Assembly: GCA_948567375.1 (NCBI GenBank)
Contig: OX419757.1
Coordinates: forward strand, 73,408,001-73,472,000
Source of the DNA: Lunularia cruciata
Lineage: Eukaryota > Streptophyta > Marchantiopsida > Lunulariales > Lunulariaceae
Reading direction: 5' to 3'
DNA length: 64,000 nucleotides
Made by a program: the position numbers and the translations under genes. The notes below the pieces were generated by a model. It searched no databases. It was not told the DNA's origin and was given only the letters and a program-made list of their open reading frames with translations. This document shows, piece by piece, positions 22,501-32,539 of this stretch (its first letter is position 1; every line of letters begins with the position of its first letter).

Positions 22501-23290
22501 AATTTAGAGTCAAAGTACACTAGTGAAATCAAAATGAGTCTCCTACAGGCAAGGAAAATCTCTTGAGAAAATAAACCAATATTTCAAAGTGCTAAATCAA
22601 GCTCAACATGAAATCAATCCTTCTTCTTTGGAGCAAAAAAATCCTTACTCCAAATTCATCATACTCTAGTGATAGCAAATAGTATACCACAAAAATGTAA
22701 ACCAAGTATTTTTACGATAAAGATGAGTTTAATTGACTTCATTAAGACTCTATATTATGACTATTGGAAAAATTTGCCACTCATCGATGCTTGACATTGA
22801 CACCCAATGCTACCCAATGCTACCCAATGCCGCACCTCAAATTTTGCACCAAAGGCAAGTGGCACTGGTTGGGTTTTAGGTGATGTGTGATGGTGCTTGT
22901 TGTTGTTGTGTGATGCATGTAGGCACTAGGTGACACAGATTAAGAAGTGCATGTAGGTACCCAATGCCGTAGGATGTCGCCGAGTACCACTAGGTGCCAC
23001 ATGCTGAAGTTTCAGTCAAAACCAAGTATGGCCGGTTTGTTTTAGGGCAACATGCAATGGTGCATATTGTTTGTAGGTGGCACGCAAAGGCTCTAATTCA
23101 TGCCTAATTAACAGGTTCAATGCACAAGGCAAGGTCAAGGCACAAGCAATTCATATCACATGAAAATATATATGAGAGTTTGAGAATGGAAATAAAAGTA
23201 TGAGAAAGAATATGGTCCATAAGATATGCATAATGTACATAAGATGTGCATAAATGAACATAAGATGTATATAAATGTGGAGCCACTAAA
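22500..23290. other. Intergenic stretch with short direct repeats
   Basis: Contains three tandem TACCCAATGC-type units near 22800-22830 and GT/TTG-rich stretches. No coding signal is seen. Confidence 0.4.
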
Positions 23291-24520
23291 GCATGTCACT
23301 ATGCTAGAGGAGAAGGAGGTGAAGAAGAAGAGGGAGATGCAACATGGCGTATAAGTGATGTTATTGCATCCTCAAGTCTACAACATTATACATGATGGTG
23401 AATCTTAAATGGACTCAATGACCACCAAAGATGTCACTCACTCTCATCAAAGTGTTAGTGCATGATACCACTAGCAAGAAGAGAATATGGGTCACTACTA
23501 TAAGAACTCAATCTATTGGATGTCCACTCCTCTTCTGGCCAACTAATAACAGGCCTATCATCATGGATAAATCTATCCAAAGTGTCACTCGTTAAGGGGT
23601 CGAATGACCAAGTGTACAATGTTCTTTCTACCCTATAAGGACAGAAGTGTGTAGGATGGATAGCACCATGGCGATGGTTCCTACAGTAAGAGAGTGCATA
23701 AAATCCAAGATCAAAAGATCACAAAGAGGTAAATCTAATGATGAGATGCTCATATGATCTAACTCTAATTCCTCTGAACTCATTATCTTGCTAGACATCT
23801 ATAGAATACAAACAAGCCATGAGGCAAGACTCAATATGAACTCCCTCCAAGGGTTTTGACCACTACCACATGCTCCATAGAAACCACTCCACTCCATCCG
23901 GAGTAAGATCTATCCACAAGATAACCTCAAAGTGTAACAAACAAAACTAGATGAAATTTCTAACACCAAGATATGTTACCCACCCAATAGGCCTTCACTT
24001 TGTGTGAGGGAACCAGCTATACCTAATCATCCAACACTCCCATGCACACAAATTGTTGCTACTACAAAGCCAAAATGATGCCAAAAAAGTAACATCCACA
24101 ACAATAATCTTCTTCTGTAGGAAGCCTAGGAAGAGATGGAATATACTCTCTTCATAAACAAAGTCTCTCTCTAAACTAAGTTTAAGTCCCTTCAGTCTCC
24201 ACAATATGAGGTAAGGAATGGGAGGCAAAATTTTATGTCTCTTGAGTCAAAACACTACGAGGGAACACATGGGTGGCATCTATCACATGAATGGCATCGG
24301 TTTGGGTTTGCATCTTATTGTGGGTCTGGGTCTAGCAAGCAATATTATATAGTCTTGGTGTAAGATAAGCCACACAAGCCCTCACTTGAGCTAGAATACT
24401 CTCACTTCTCTTCTACTTGAACATGTGCACTCTTGCACCTCTCCATAGCAAATGCTAACTCTCGTGCCTGATTTTGTAATTGGACCCATTAACCCTCAGC
24501 CATGGCAGTGGCACCTAGTA

Positions 24521-24560
24521 TGTCCAAGTCCAAGTCCAAGTCCAAGTCAAAGTCAGATAA
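24521..24560. repeat. Hexanucleotide microsatellite (AAGTCC-type)
   Basis: Tandem CAAGTC units, four to six copies. On the minus strand one frame gives a Leu-Asp alternation inside the decayed ORF. Confidence 0.85.
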
Positions 24561-24718
24561 TCTCTTCTCTCTCTGCATCTCATAAGTAATAAAGGTAGAT
24601 TCCTCCCCTCCTTTGTAGCAAGAATATCCTCTTACGCACAAAGGAGTCTCCCTCTCTCTATACTAACAATCTACCCTACCACAATTCTTTTGCTGGCTGA
24701 TTAAGGCATTCCTCCAAG

Positions 24719-24922
24719 CTCTCCAATGTATTCTCACGCTCAATCACTAATCTCTCTTGCCCCCTACACTCTCCAATCTACTCTTGTGCTCAAGCACTTA
24801 TTTCTCTTACTCTTCTACATTCTCCAATCTACTCGCCTGCTCAAACACTAATCTCTTTGGCTTCTCTACACTCTCCAATCTACTCTCCCACTCAACCAAA
24901 AGTCTCTTTGTTCCTCATCCAC
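24719..24922 (-). repeat. 51-bp tandem repeats, four copies, coding a coiled coil
   Basis: Unit starts at 24719, 24769, 24820 and 24871, each CTCTCCAATCTACTC-like. The 50-51 bp period gives a 17-residue helical unit on the minus strand with hydrophobic spacing (SRLESVE...). This is consistent with amplification while the ORF was coding. Confidence 0.85.
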
Positions 24923-25344
24923 TCAAACAAAATCATCTAAAACACGCATGATGTCAATATAACAAGAGGGTGAATGTACTCTAAAGTGCATGGAGTGAAG
25001 TGCACTCTCCACAAACAAACAAGGGAAGAAGAGGGAGAAAGAACTATCTCAAAGGATGAACATGGAGAATGAACTCCCTCACTAAAACTATCATTCAATA
25101 ACCTCACTATTGGTAAGCCATGTTTCTCGACACAAATGTATTGAACACATGTTCACAAATGGTACATATAGTCATTTATCAAATAAAATGCACTTTTGAT
25201 CAAGTAAATACACAAGTTCATTAATTGAAGCATGTTAAATTAATTCAATTATTAAATCCAATAATATTATATACAATAAAACTTTATATATTTTCAAATA
25301 TGGAAATACATAAAAATATACCAAATTCAAATCTAATCAATCAC

Positions 25345-25490
25345 TCACCGTCCTCATTTGCTTCTTCATTTGCTTCCTCATCCTCCACATCATCAGCCTT
25401 CTTGTCATCATCCTCACTCTCTACATCCTCATGATCATCATCATCGTCTTCATCTCTTATAATCCACTCTTCTCCATCACTTTCTCCTCA
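25345..25490 (-). pseudogene. Acidic Asp/Glu-rich coding tail
   Basis: The minus strand encodes GEEWIIRDEDDDDDHEDVE and continues as Asp/Glu/Lys-rich sequence to a stop near 25346. Acidic C-terminal tails of this type end several plant transposase-like proteins. There is no recognisable domain upstream. It could equally be a CAT/CTT microsatellite with no coding role. Confidence 0.3.
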
Positions 25491-25499
25491 AGTCTGTAA

Positions 25500-26930
25500 C
25501 CTTTCTTCAGAAAAAGATGAGTGAATATCTGCCCAAGGAAGGTGACTCTGAACTTGCATTCTTTATCCATGTTACACATTGAAGAGTAAATTTTGATATA
25601 TAGGAAGTGTGGAGGTACTTAAATTACCTTTCAAAGACATTGTAGAAAAGAATACATATCTTAAATTGACTTCAATAAAAATCAAAGTTTAAACAACATT
25701 AGAAACTATTTTTCTTGTTAGATAGTGTGTGGAACAAAGGAAGAGCCTTTGCAATATACCCAAAATGTGTGAAGCAGAACAAGCAATCCGGTGGACTATA
25801 GAATGGACCGGAGCTCAGGCCCCAAGATAACTGAATGGACTCCAAAGAACACAGACCAGCAACACTCAGTCAAACGACAGGCATAGATAAAGTTGTACAT
25901 ATTTAGATCTGTGTTTAGTATGCACAAATCAAAGCTCGGTACCGCAAAGGACTGGTTTAGGGTTGCAAAACATGTATATCCAGCTAGAATAAACAATTCA
26001 CATTCAACTTTAAATCTCGATAACTAAATGACCAAATTGGGAAACTTGCAGTTGTTGATTAGAACTCCTACTACTATCATGGCTTGTGCAGTCACGACAC
26101 GACCGTAAGGGAAATCTAATCCATGTACAAATTGTAAATGACTCAGAGGATATATTAAAAGATGGATGAACTTAAACAGCAGGTTACAAACGTACTTTGT
26201 AGTACTCAACATAAGCTTGTTTTGGTCCCTAATGTCAGCGAAAGAAACTCAAAGATATGCATTCCTGCCCAGAGTAAGCACTTCCCGTCAAGGACCTTTT
26301 AAATACCGATAACTAATGTGACCAAATTGAGAACATTACAATGAGCACATACTGTTCTGAAGTGCGCTGAGTCAAAATAGTGAGCGCCATTGTTAATTAT
26401 CAGGTGATTCACGTGAAATAATTCACCACATGGCTACACAAGTAGTATCCAATCCAATCCCCTAGTTCTATCTCAACCTTGGCACCGGTACGAAAGAAAG
26501 CCTACTTCGTACCACATAACACTGATGCCAATCTTGCACAATGCACACAAATGGATTTCACATCAACTGACCCAGCCCCTCCAGTGGAATCGAAACAAGA
26601 GCAAGGAAGAAGAACGAGAGGTGAGAAACAAAACAAAGGTCTAGAAATTTCACAAAAGAAAGCTTCCCTGTAGATTCGCGGAGATTTCCTTTGTCGGGCG
26701 GTGGTTCAACCCAAATTCATGATTAGGATATATATATTGGTAAATGAGAGCAGAAGCCCGTTCGGGGAACGGTTTATCCAGAACTCATGAAATGCACAAT
26801 TGCACATATTATCCAGAACTCATGAAGTGCACAAGTGCACATATTCGATAAATAACATTTGCATGAATTATAGTGCTAGTGTAGTATGAAAGTTTTAGTG
26901 TAAAATGTATCGAAAATAATCGCCGGCAAA
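25500..26930. other. Unique intergenic stretch, no gene seen
   Basis: Higher-complexity sequence with short ORFs only (for example 26479-26673 plus, Lys/Arg/Gln-rich). Local duplications of AACTCATGAAATGCACAA-like words occur near 26790-26840. It may contain host regulatory DNA, but nothing specific can be supported. Confidence 0.4.
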
Positions 26931-26935
26931 AGTAT

Positions 26936-27350
26936 AGATGCAAAAAAGTAACCTGTAACAAAGGCATAAATGCAAGGAATTGAAAACACAGCAAAAGTAT
27001 AGATGCAAAAAAGTACCTTGTAACAAAAGCATAAATACAAGAAATTGAGAACACAACACAATACTGCTAATGGACAATAACGAAGTTGAAATCGAGAGTA
27101 GGAAGGCCAACGTTGAAATCGAGAGCAGCAAGGCCAACGCAAGTGTGTGTTAGAGAGCTGGGACGCGAGTGTGGGTTATATAGATGCAAAAAAGTACCTT
27201 GTAACAAAGACATAAATGCAAGAAATTGAGAACACAATACTGCTAATGGACAATAACGAAGTTGAAATCGAGAGTAGGAAGGCAAACGTTGAAATCGAGA
27301 GCAGAAAGGCCAACGCAAGTGTGTGTTAGAGAGCTAGGACGCGAGTGTGG
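26936..27350. repeat. 181-bp tandem duplication plus a partial third unit
   Basis: AGATGCAAAAAAGTA starts at 26936, 27001 and 27182. The units at 27001 and 27182 are near-identical over about 165-180 bp, including two GTTGAAATCGAGAG words each and AACGCAAGTGTGTG. The unit at 26936 shares only its first ~65 bp. Confidence 0.88.
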
Positions 27351-27470
27351 GTCGGATGTAAGAGTTTACCACAAAAAATAATGAAGTCAGAGAGCCGCAA
27401 TGCAACCAAAAGCGAGAGGTATAGGAAAGGGTGCGATGTGCTATAAGAGCCCGAGATACAATGAATGGAT

Positions 27471-27594
27471 GAAGCGAGAGGAATAGAAAACTTGCTATAA
27501 GAACCCACCAGGATACGGTGCGCAGAGTGGATGAAACGAGAGGAATAGAAAACTTGCTATAAGAGCCCACCAGGATACGGTGCGCAGATGAAGA
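27471..27594. repeat. 62-bp tandem duplication
   Basis: GAAGCGAGAGGAATAG (27471) and GAAACGAGAGGAATAG (27533) start two copies that run through CCACCAGGATACGGTGCGC. A more diverged related unit may lie just upstream. Confidence 0.88.
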
Positions 27595-27611
27595 TGAAGA
27601 ACGTGGGATTA

Positions 27612-27613
<2 letters not shown>

Positions 27614-27655
<42 letters not shown>
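27614..27655. repeat. (TA)n microsatellite
   Basis: Uninterrupted alternating AT/TA dinucleotides over about 42 bp. Confidence 0.97.
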
Positions 27656-27658
<3 letters not shown>

Positions 27659-27808
27659 GATATTAGCAGGATTCAATGAACATAGTCATCGACACCTAAA
27701 TGCACTACTCTTACAAGTGACCTGTTCTCAGTTTTTACTCTACTGTTATATAGACTACCCAAAACTCGGTAAAGTACGAGCTCTATCTAACTCTTGAACA
27801 ACACCCGT

Positions 27809-29187
27809 TTAGCGTAAGCTAACTTCGCCTCTGTCAATTTCAAAGTTAGCGATCCATGCAGAGCTCGAATTTCGCTGCAGAGAATCGAGGCTATTATGAT
27901 TTCCTAAGGTGTCGCTTGATGGTTATGGTTTTGCTACCGGTACAAACTCGACAGTTGCTTCACCAAGCTTCGTTCTCCGGATATGTGGTCTCGTCCAGGC
28001 ATTTGGTCCCATTTGGTTTCTCGATAATGGCTGCCAGTTCGATGGAGAAGTCGTACATCGCGATACCCCAGGGTCTGTGTTGCGTTTTGAATAACCGGCA
28101 GTAACCAGGACACTGAACTGAGTCCTCCTTTCCTAAATCTTTAGCGCAGTAAACCCACTCTTCATCCTTCGAATCATTGTAGAACCTGTTGCCAATGCTT
28201 GGGATTTACCATATTCGTCCCAAATGCGCGTGCAGTTGTCGCAGTCCGAGCATTGGTACTTTACTTCAGCTCTGATAAAGCCTTGAGGAACGCTAAAAAG
28301 GCGTCACGCGCCAAATCTTGCACGGTCATGACTCCTCTCTCCCCTGTAGATAAAGGGCATTCAACTATTGGTATACACAGTAAAGTTTATAGGTAGAGTC
28401 CATTCTCAATGACCAGTTCGAACAGAATTTAATTTCGACCCATTGCTACAGTTTACCTTTACTCGAAATGCTCATTCTGCATTAAACCGTTACCAAATGG
28501 ATGAATAGGTCAAAATAAGTTCACTGTATGTGTGTAATTCTATTTAAATTTGCTATGGTCTGCTTGATATTGGAAAGAGTCAACATGTGATAATGAGTCT
28601 TTTGCCGCTCTGTTTAACCTTCTTCGATAACCATCGAAGAAGGTTCGCGACTCGATTTGCTTGCTGATGTTCTCGACGATATAATCGACAATGTCCCCTT
28701 CCCCGAATTGTAACACGTCATTATTCTTCAGCTCATCTGGATTGTAACATCGATTCAGCACATCGTCCGCTTTCCGTGTATCGGTTGTAAACTTGTTGTC
28801 GAGGGCGCCGTTAATCTCAGGAGGATACTGACATCCGCAACTATACTTAGAAATATTGCGATCGAATTCATCTCGAATGGCTGCTTACGACATGTATTCA
28901 CGATTAATTTTCAACGAACGTCCCTGACGATAGGTTGTCATATACAATAGAGTTATAAGGAGAACTTCGATCAAGTAGAGGATAGTCAAACCGGATCCGA
29001 GAACCCAGCGACGATTAGTGGGTGTTGAAGCCTCAGAAGAAATGTCGAAGATGTTCCAGAAAGTAACAACTTTCATAAATTGTGATCCATTTTTCATGTT
29101 TCCCGGATCAACAGCGATATCATCGCTCCTATGAGGAATGTCGCTTGCCAAAGGGGCTGTATCACGTTCTGTCCTGTTCTCCATCAT
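27809..29187 (-). pseudogene. Broken paralogue of the two-membrane-segment gene at 40221-42635
   Basis: The first exon starts at an ATG at 29187 or 29184 and encodes a ~100-residue N-terminus almost identical in layout to the intact gene (ERDTAPLASDIPHRSDD, VTFWNIFDISSEASTPT, membrane segment). A stop interrupts it at about 28885. The region then continues with NRCYNPDELK. The intron acceptor is conserved (TTTATCTACAG near 28345), followed by the exon-2 start and a cysteine-rich stretch (CSDCDNCTRIWDEYG, CPGYCRLFKT, RPWGIAM). About 280 codons are then missing, and the frame resumes in the C-terminal tail (HIRRTKLGEATVEF, SLDSLQRNSSSAWIANFEID) ending at the TAA at 27809-27811. The second membrane segment is lost. 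It is not functional. Confidence 0.88.
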
Positions 29188-29864
29188 CGCCACCTTACAG
29201 ATGGACTGCAGGTACGCCGATCGAAATCTGCGAAGTAACGACAGGGACAGTCGAATATGTTAACAATTTTGTAACAAAGACCGATGATTCGGAACATCGT
29301 CGGTCGAGATATATGACTTTACACTTGAGTTAGCTAGATTTGTGTTGAACGCTATGCGTGGAAGAGAACTTACGCGTTGGTCGCGTTTAGCTAGTCCAAG
29401 ACTGATCTTGAGAGAGGTCAGTTGCAACATAGATTGGACCCCGAATCTTCGTCTACTAGAAACTACATGCGAGCAGATTACATATTATCGCTAAGATAAG
29501 AGCAGCTGAGCAAGCGAGATGATAATTTTGGTAAGGGCCTGACTTGAATGTATTCAGCAATGGAGCACTGGATGAATGCCTCTTGCCTACAAAACCCGAT
29601 AGCGGTGAGTGTCGCAAGAACAAAGTAGCGTCCTGGTTTTGCGATCGTTATCAGTGCACTAAATAGCACAATGTACGGTCCATTACTATTAAAATCATGC
29701 AGACGCTGTAACGTGTTCACAGACAGGGATCGGACCTTGAAGGTCGTGAAATGCCAAAGATACCCGAAGGTAGAAAAAGATCATGACCATGTCAGATCAC
29801 GACAATAAATGAAGATACTTAAGGATCTCGATACTCACTATTTACTCAGGATAAGACCGATTCC

Positions 29865-30475
29865 AAGCGGATGCTTGATGCAAGTGTACGATCTTATTAA
29901 GAACAAAGTCATATATACTATCACAATGGCTGCAAACTTTTAACAGGACCTAGTGAGCATGCTTCTACCCTGCATGTTCACATCAGCGAAGACGTTGGAA
30001 AATTTAGAAACCTGTGGAAATTCCTCCGAAAATATATGCGATAGACTAGGTACGTGTGTGGTCTTCCTGCATTGCCCATAAAACTTCTGATCAGAACTAC
30101 ACTTGTCACTACCATGTCACGAGTCACGTGTGAACAAATCATTTCGTTGAATTCTGCGGCGGAGTATCTGATTCACAATTCCACTTGGAACTGGGAGAAT
30201 CGTGCGTATTACTTCAACTCAGGACAGAACCGAATTTCAAGCGGATGCTTGATGCAAGTGTACCTTTTTGTAGTAACAAAGTCATATATACTATCACAGT
30301 GTCTGCAGAAATTTGAATAGGACCTAGTGAGTATACGTCTACCTTGCATGTTCACATCAGGGAAGTTCTTGGGAAAATTCCACCGAAAATATATGCAAAA
30401 GACTAGGTACTTGTGTGGTCTTTCGCATTGCCAATAGAACTTCTGATCAGAGGAATGCTCCCCACTACTATCCAC
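29865..30475. repeat. 374-bp tandem duplication in the left arm
   Basis: AAGCGGATGCTTGATGCAAG occurs at 29865 and 30239, and about 230 bp after each point is clearly the same, ending AACTTCTGATCAGA. The right arm (39250-39490) and the third copy (57600-57830) have a single unit, so the duplication happened in the left arm only. Confidence 0.85.
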
Positions 30476-31059
30476 GGAACAAATGAATTCGTTTAATTCT
30501 GTAGCAGAGTATCTGATTCACTATTCTCCCTGGAACGGGGATCGAGGTTGAAAGACTTTTGATCATGATTGGTAGAAGACACTAGTGACATTTACTCGCT
30601 TGTGAAATTTGTCACAAGTCAACAGTCCGGATCCAGCTGGTCCGTGCATACTTCCTAATTTATATTCTCCGTTTAGTTTGAGTCCATAGACAAATTGAAT
30701 ATGTAATTTATGCTCATTCTAAAGTAGGATATTTTTAACGTGACGGATCTAAAAGTAGAACCTGACGTCTTGAAAATGATACATTTACGACACATTTTTG
30801 CCCTTGACAGAAATCATACATAATTCTTTAAGATGGACGTGGGTGAGGTGTAATTCACTAATTGGACGCCATCTTACTCAACTACAGCCTTAATTCAGTA
30901 AAGATTAACATTGCTACTTTAAGCTAGAATTCCCCTACCAAACATATGTGTGCTTCTACGGTACCCGTTGCTTCTAAAACATTTTGAACCTAAAATGCCG
31001 ATAACTAAGATATAATAGAATGTGAAATGAAATCCAAAGCATTACTGAGTCCATTTTAA

Positions 31060-31760
31060 AGTAGTTCACTATCATCTATTGTTTAGCACGTTCTCCACTG
31101 ACTTGAACTTTTTAAATATTACTTAGGCTACCTCCTTATTCGAAATTTAAAGTCGACATACAATATCACGGTCAGCCAACCTTGAAGTCAAAATCGATGG
31201 CAATGTTAATTTACTTTCGAGTATTTCAAGGCCAGACCTTGCATGAATGTCAAAACCTAGTACGTACACCAAGCATATGGATCAGATGTTCTTCGAGCGG
31301 TATTGTTGATGTCTGGGCCATATTTATGCAAATAAGACTTAGTGCTAGTAAATTACATTACTTGATCTTGGGAAACTACAATGTGAATCGTTCACTTATT
31401 TCCCTTGGTAGTTGTGAATCCCCTACAGGCATACAAGCAGAGTTGCTGGCATGAATTGGCATTCACATGAGGATAGTAATAACTACCATCGCCAAGGGAA
31501 AGGAGTGCCATTATGCACCATGGATCTTTTCTAAATTTGTTATCCCTGTTCAAAATTTTGAGTATCTTCATCACCACTTTAATGATTTTATTAGAAAAAT
31601 AACATGAAGTAGATTCTTTAGAAAGGGGCACTTTGCATCTCTCAAGCCATGCTCACCTCCTAATATGGACAAAGAGCCTCTACCATTTTATAGTGCTCTC
31701 AAGCTTTGGGTCTTCATAGACAAGCAACAACAATAAGAGAGCACCCAACATGTCTAACGC
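31060..31760. other. Spacer DNA between the inverted arms, no gene
   Basis: Short ORFs only. Nothing recognised in either strand. Confidence 0.4.
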
Positions 31761-31762
31761 CA

Positions 31763-32088
31763 CTATCCCCACTTACAAAAAGCACCATTGGAAAACCTAT
31801 ATCTCACCAGAAATAAAAGATTGCTTTGTTGCACATTATTTTGTTTTAGATTATTTTGTTGCTTTCCCCTTGCTTGGCAAGGTTGTATTGTTGTTTCTAT
31901 TTTAGCCTTTCTGGTTTGTTTAGCCTTGTACTCTCTATCCAAAGCACTTGTTGATGCTTTGTATTTTTTCCTCTTGGTGCCTCTAGCTTGGACATGAGGC
32001 AACAATATACTTGCTATAACAAGTTCACCATTAATAGTATCTATGTGCATGTAATGAGTGAGATATATTCCACATATGAGCAAAAATG
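31763..32088 (-). pseudogene. Probable MULE transposase C-terminal tail
   Basis: The minus-strand frame runs from the LTR-like repeat leftward and contains ILLPHVQARGTKRKKYK, followed by Lys/Arg/Gln-rich sequence to a stop at 31763. Plant Mutator-like transposases end with a proline/arginine motif and a basic tail after the SWIM finger, which this resembles. The SWIM finger itself is absent here. The piece abuts the same repeat that borders a clearer MULE fragment at 58820-59290. Confidence 0.35.
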
Positions 32089-32537
32089 TGTCACGCCATT
32101 TGTAGTGCCGCATCTAGATGCTCGGACACTGGAGTTCCAGTGATAGTAGTTAGAGTTATTTCAGCAGTTTCTCAGAGACTACTTTCCGACGGTCAGATTT
32201 TGTGTTCGGGGTACTGACTTCACGGTGGGGCCCACCGTCACTTTGCACCGTTCGCACCATCGACTGTGCTATCAACGGGACCGTTAGGGTTTCAGAGCTA
32301 GCTCGAGTCCAGGGGGTATAGTTTTGAAGTGAGCTCTAGAGAGCTCACTTCTCTGATGTTGAGCCTTCAAGTTCTTGGCTATGGTGGACAGAGGCCGGCG
32401 AGCGTCACCTGGATTCTCTATGCTTGAGTGGGTGTGGCTTGACTGTAATCAGTGCCCAATTGTTGGCAGTTTATAGAATGACAGATCAAGTACTGAGTTG
32501 AGTTGAGTTGAGTTGAGAGTGGTAAGCAATCTGATTA
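32089..32537 (+). repeat. LTR-like repeat, copy 1 (partner 59298-59746)
   Basis: Aligns in direct orientation with 59298-59746, beginning TGTCACGCCATTTGTAGTG in this copy. Both copies contain GATGCTCGGACACTGGAG, GGTGGGGCCCACC, GGACCGTTAGGGTTTCAG and a (GAGTT)n run (about 32497-32518 here), and both end at GATTA. The partner stands at the start of the methyltransferase-carrying gypsy element, so this is probably a solo or truncated LTR of that family. No clean target duplication is seen here. Confidence 0.7.
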
Positions 32538-32539
32538 TT

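Larger units (their letters stand above)
23290..25100 (-). pseudogene. Decayed minus-strand ORF with coiled-coil repeats
   Basis: Read on the minus strand, the 5' part (25100 down to about 24360) encodes a coiled coil built from 17-residue repeats (SRLESVEKPKRLVFEQA and variants). It continues into a globular region (about 24250-23300) with stretches such as DFVYEESIFHLFLGFLQKK and SSDPYSLLASGIMH. TAG and TGA stops break the frame. The combination of a coiled coil and a Trp-rich globular region is typical of hypothetical proteins carried by plant transposons, but no family can be named from sight. Confidence 0.35.
27809..31060 (-). repeat. Left arm of large inverted repeat
   Basis: In reverse orientation this arm matches 38030-42640 block by block: the gene region (29187-27809 against 40221-42635), its upstream DNA (29400-29470 against 39890-40020; 29500-29750 against 39620-39880; 29870-30110 against 39250-39490), and more distal blocks (30480-30560 against 38490-38610; 30660-31030 against 38040-38430). 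The arms differ by many substitutions and by a large deletion in the left copy of the gene. By eye the blocks look about three-quarters to four-fifths identical. Confidence 0.85.

Noticed and set aside
22790-22835. Regularly spaced direct repeats considered as CRISPR-like
   Set aside because: Three adjacent 10-bp units without spacers in a eukaryotic transposon-rich context; simple tandem repeat.
27614-27655. TA-rich run considered as an origin or matrix-attachment site
   Set aside because: It is a plain dinucleotide microsatellite; nothing else in the sequence supports a replication or attachment function.
31763-32113. 116-codon minus ORF read as one gene
   Set aside because: Its first residues come from the LTR-like repeat shared with 59298, so the ORF is a chance fusion of repeat and MULE tail.
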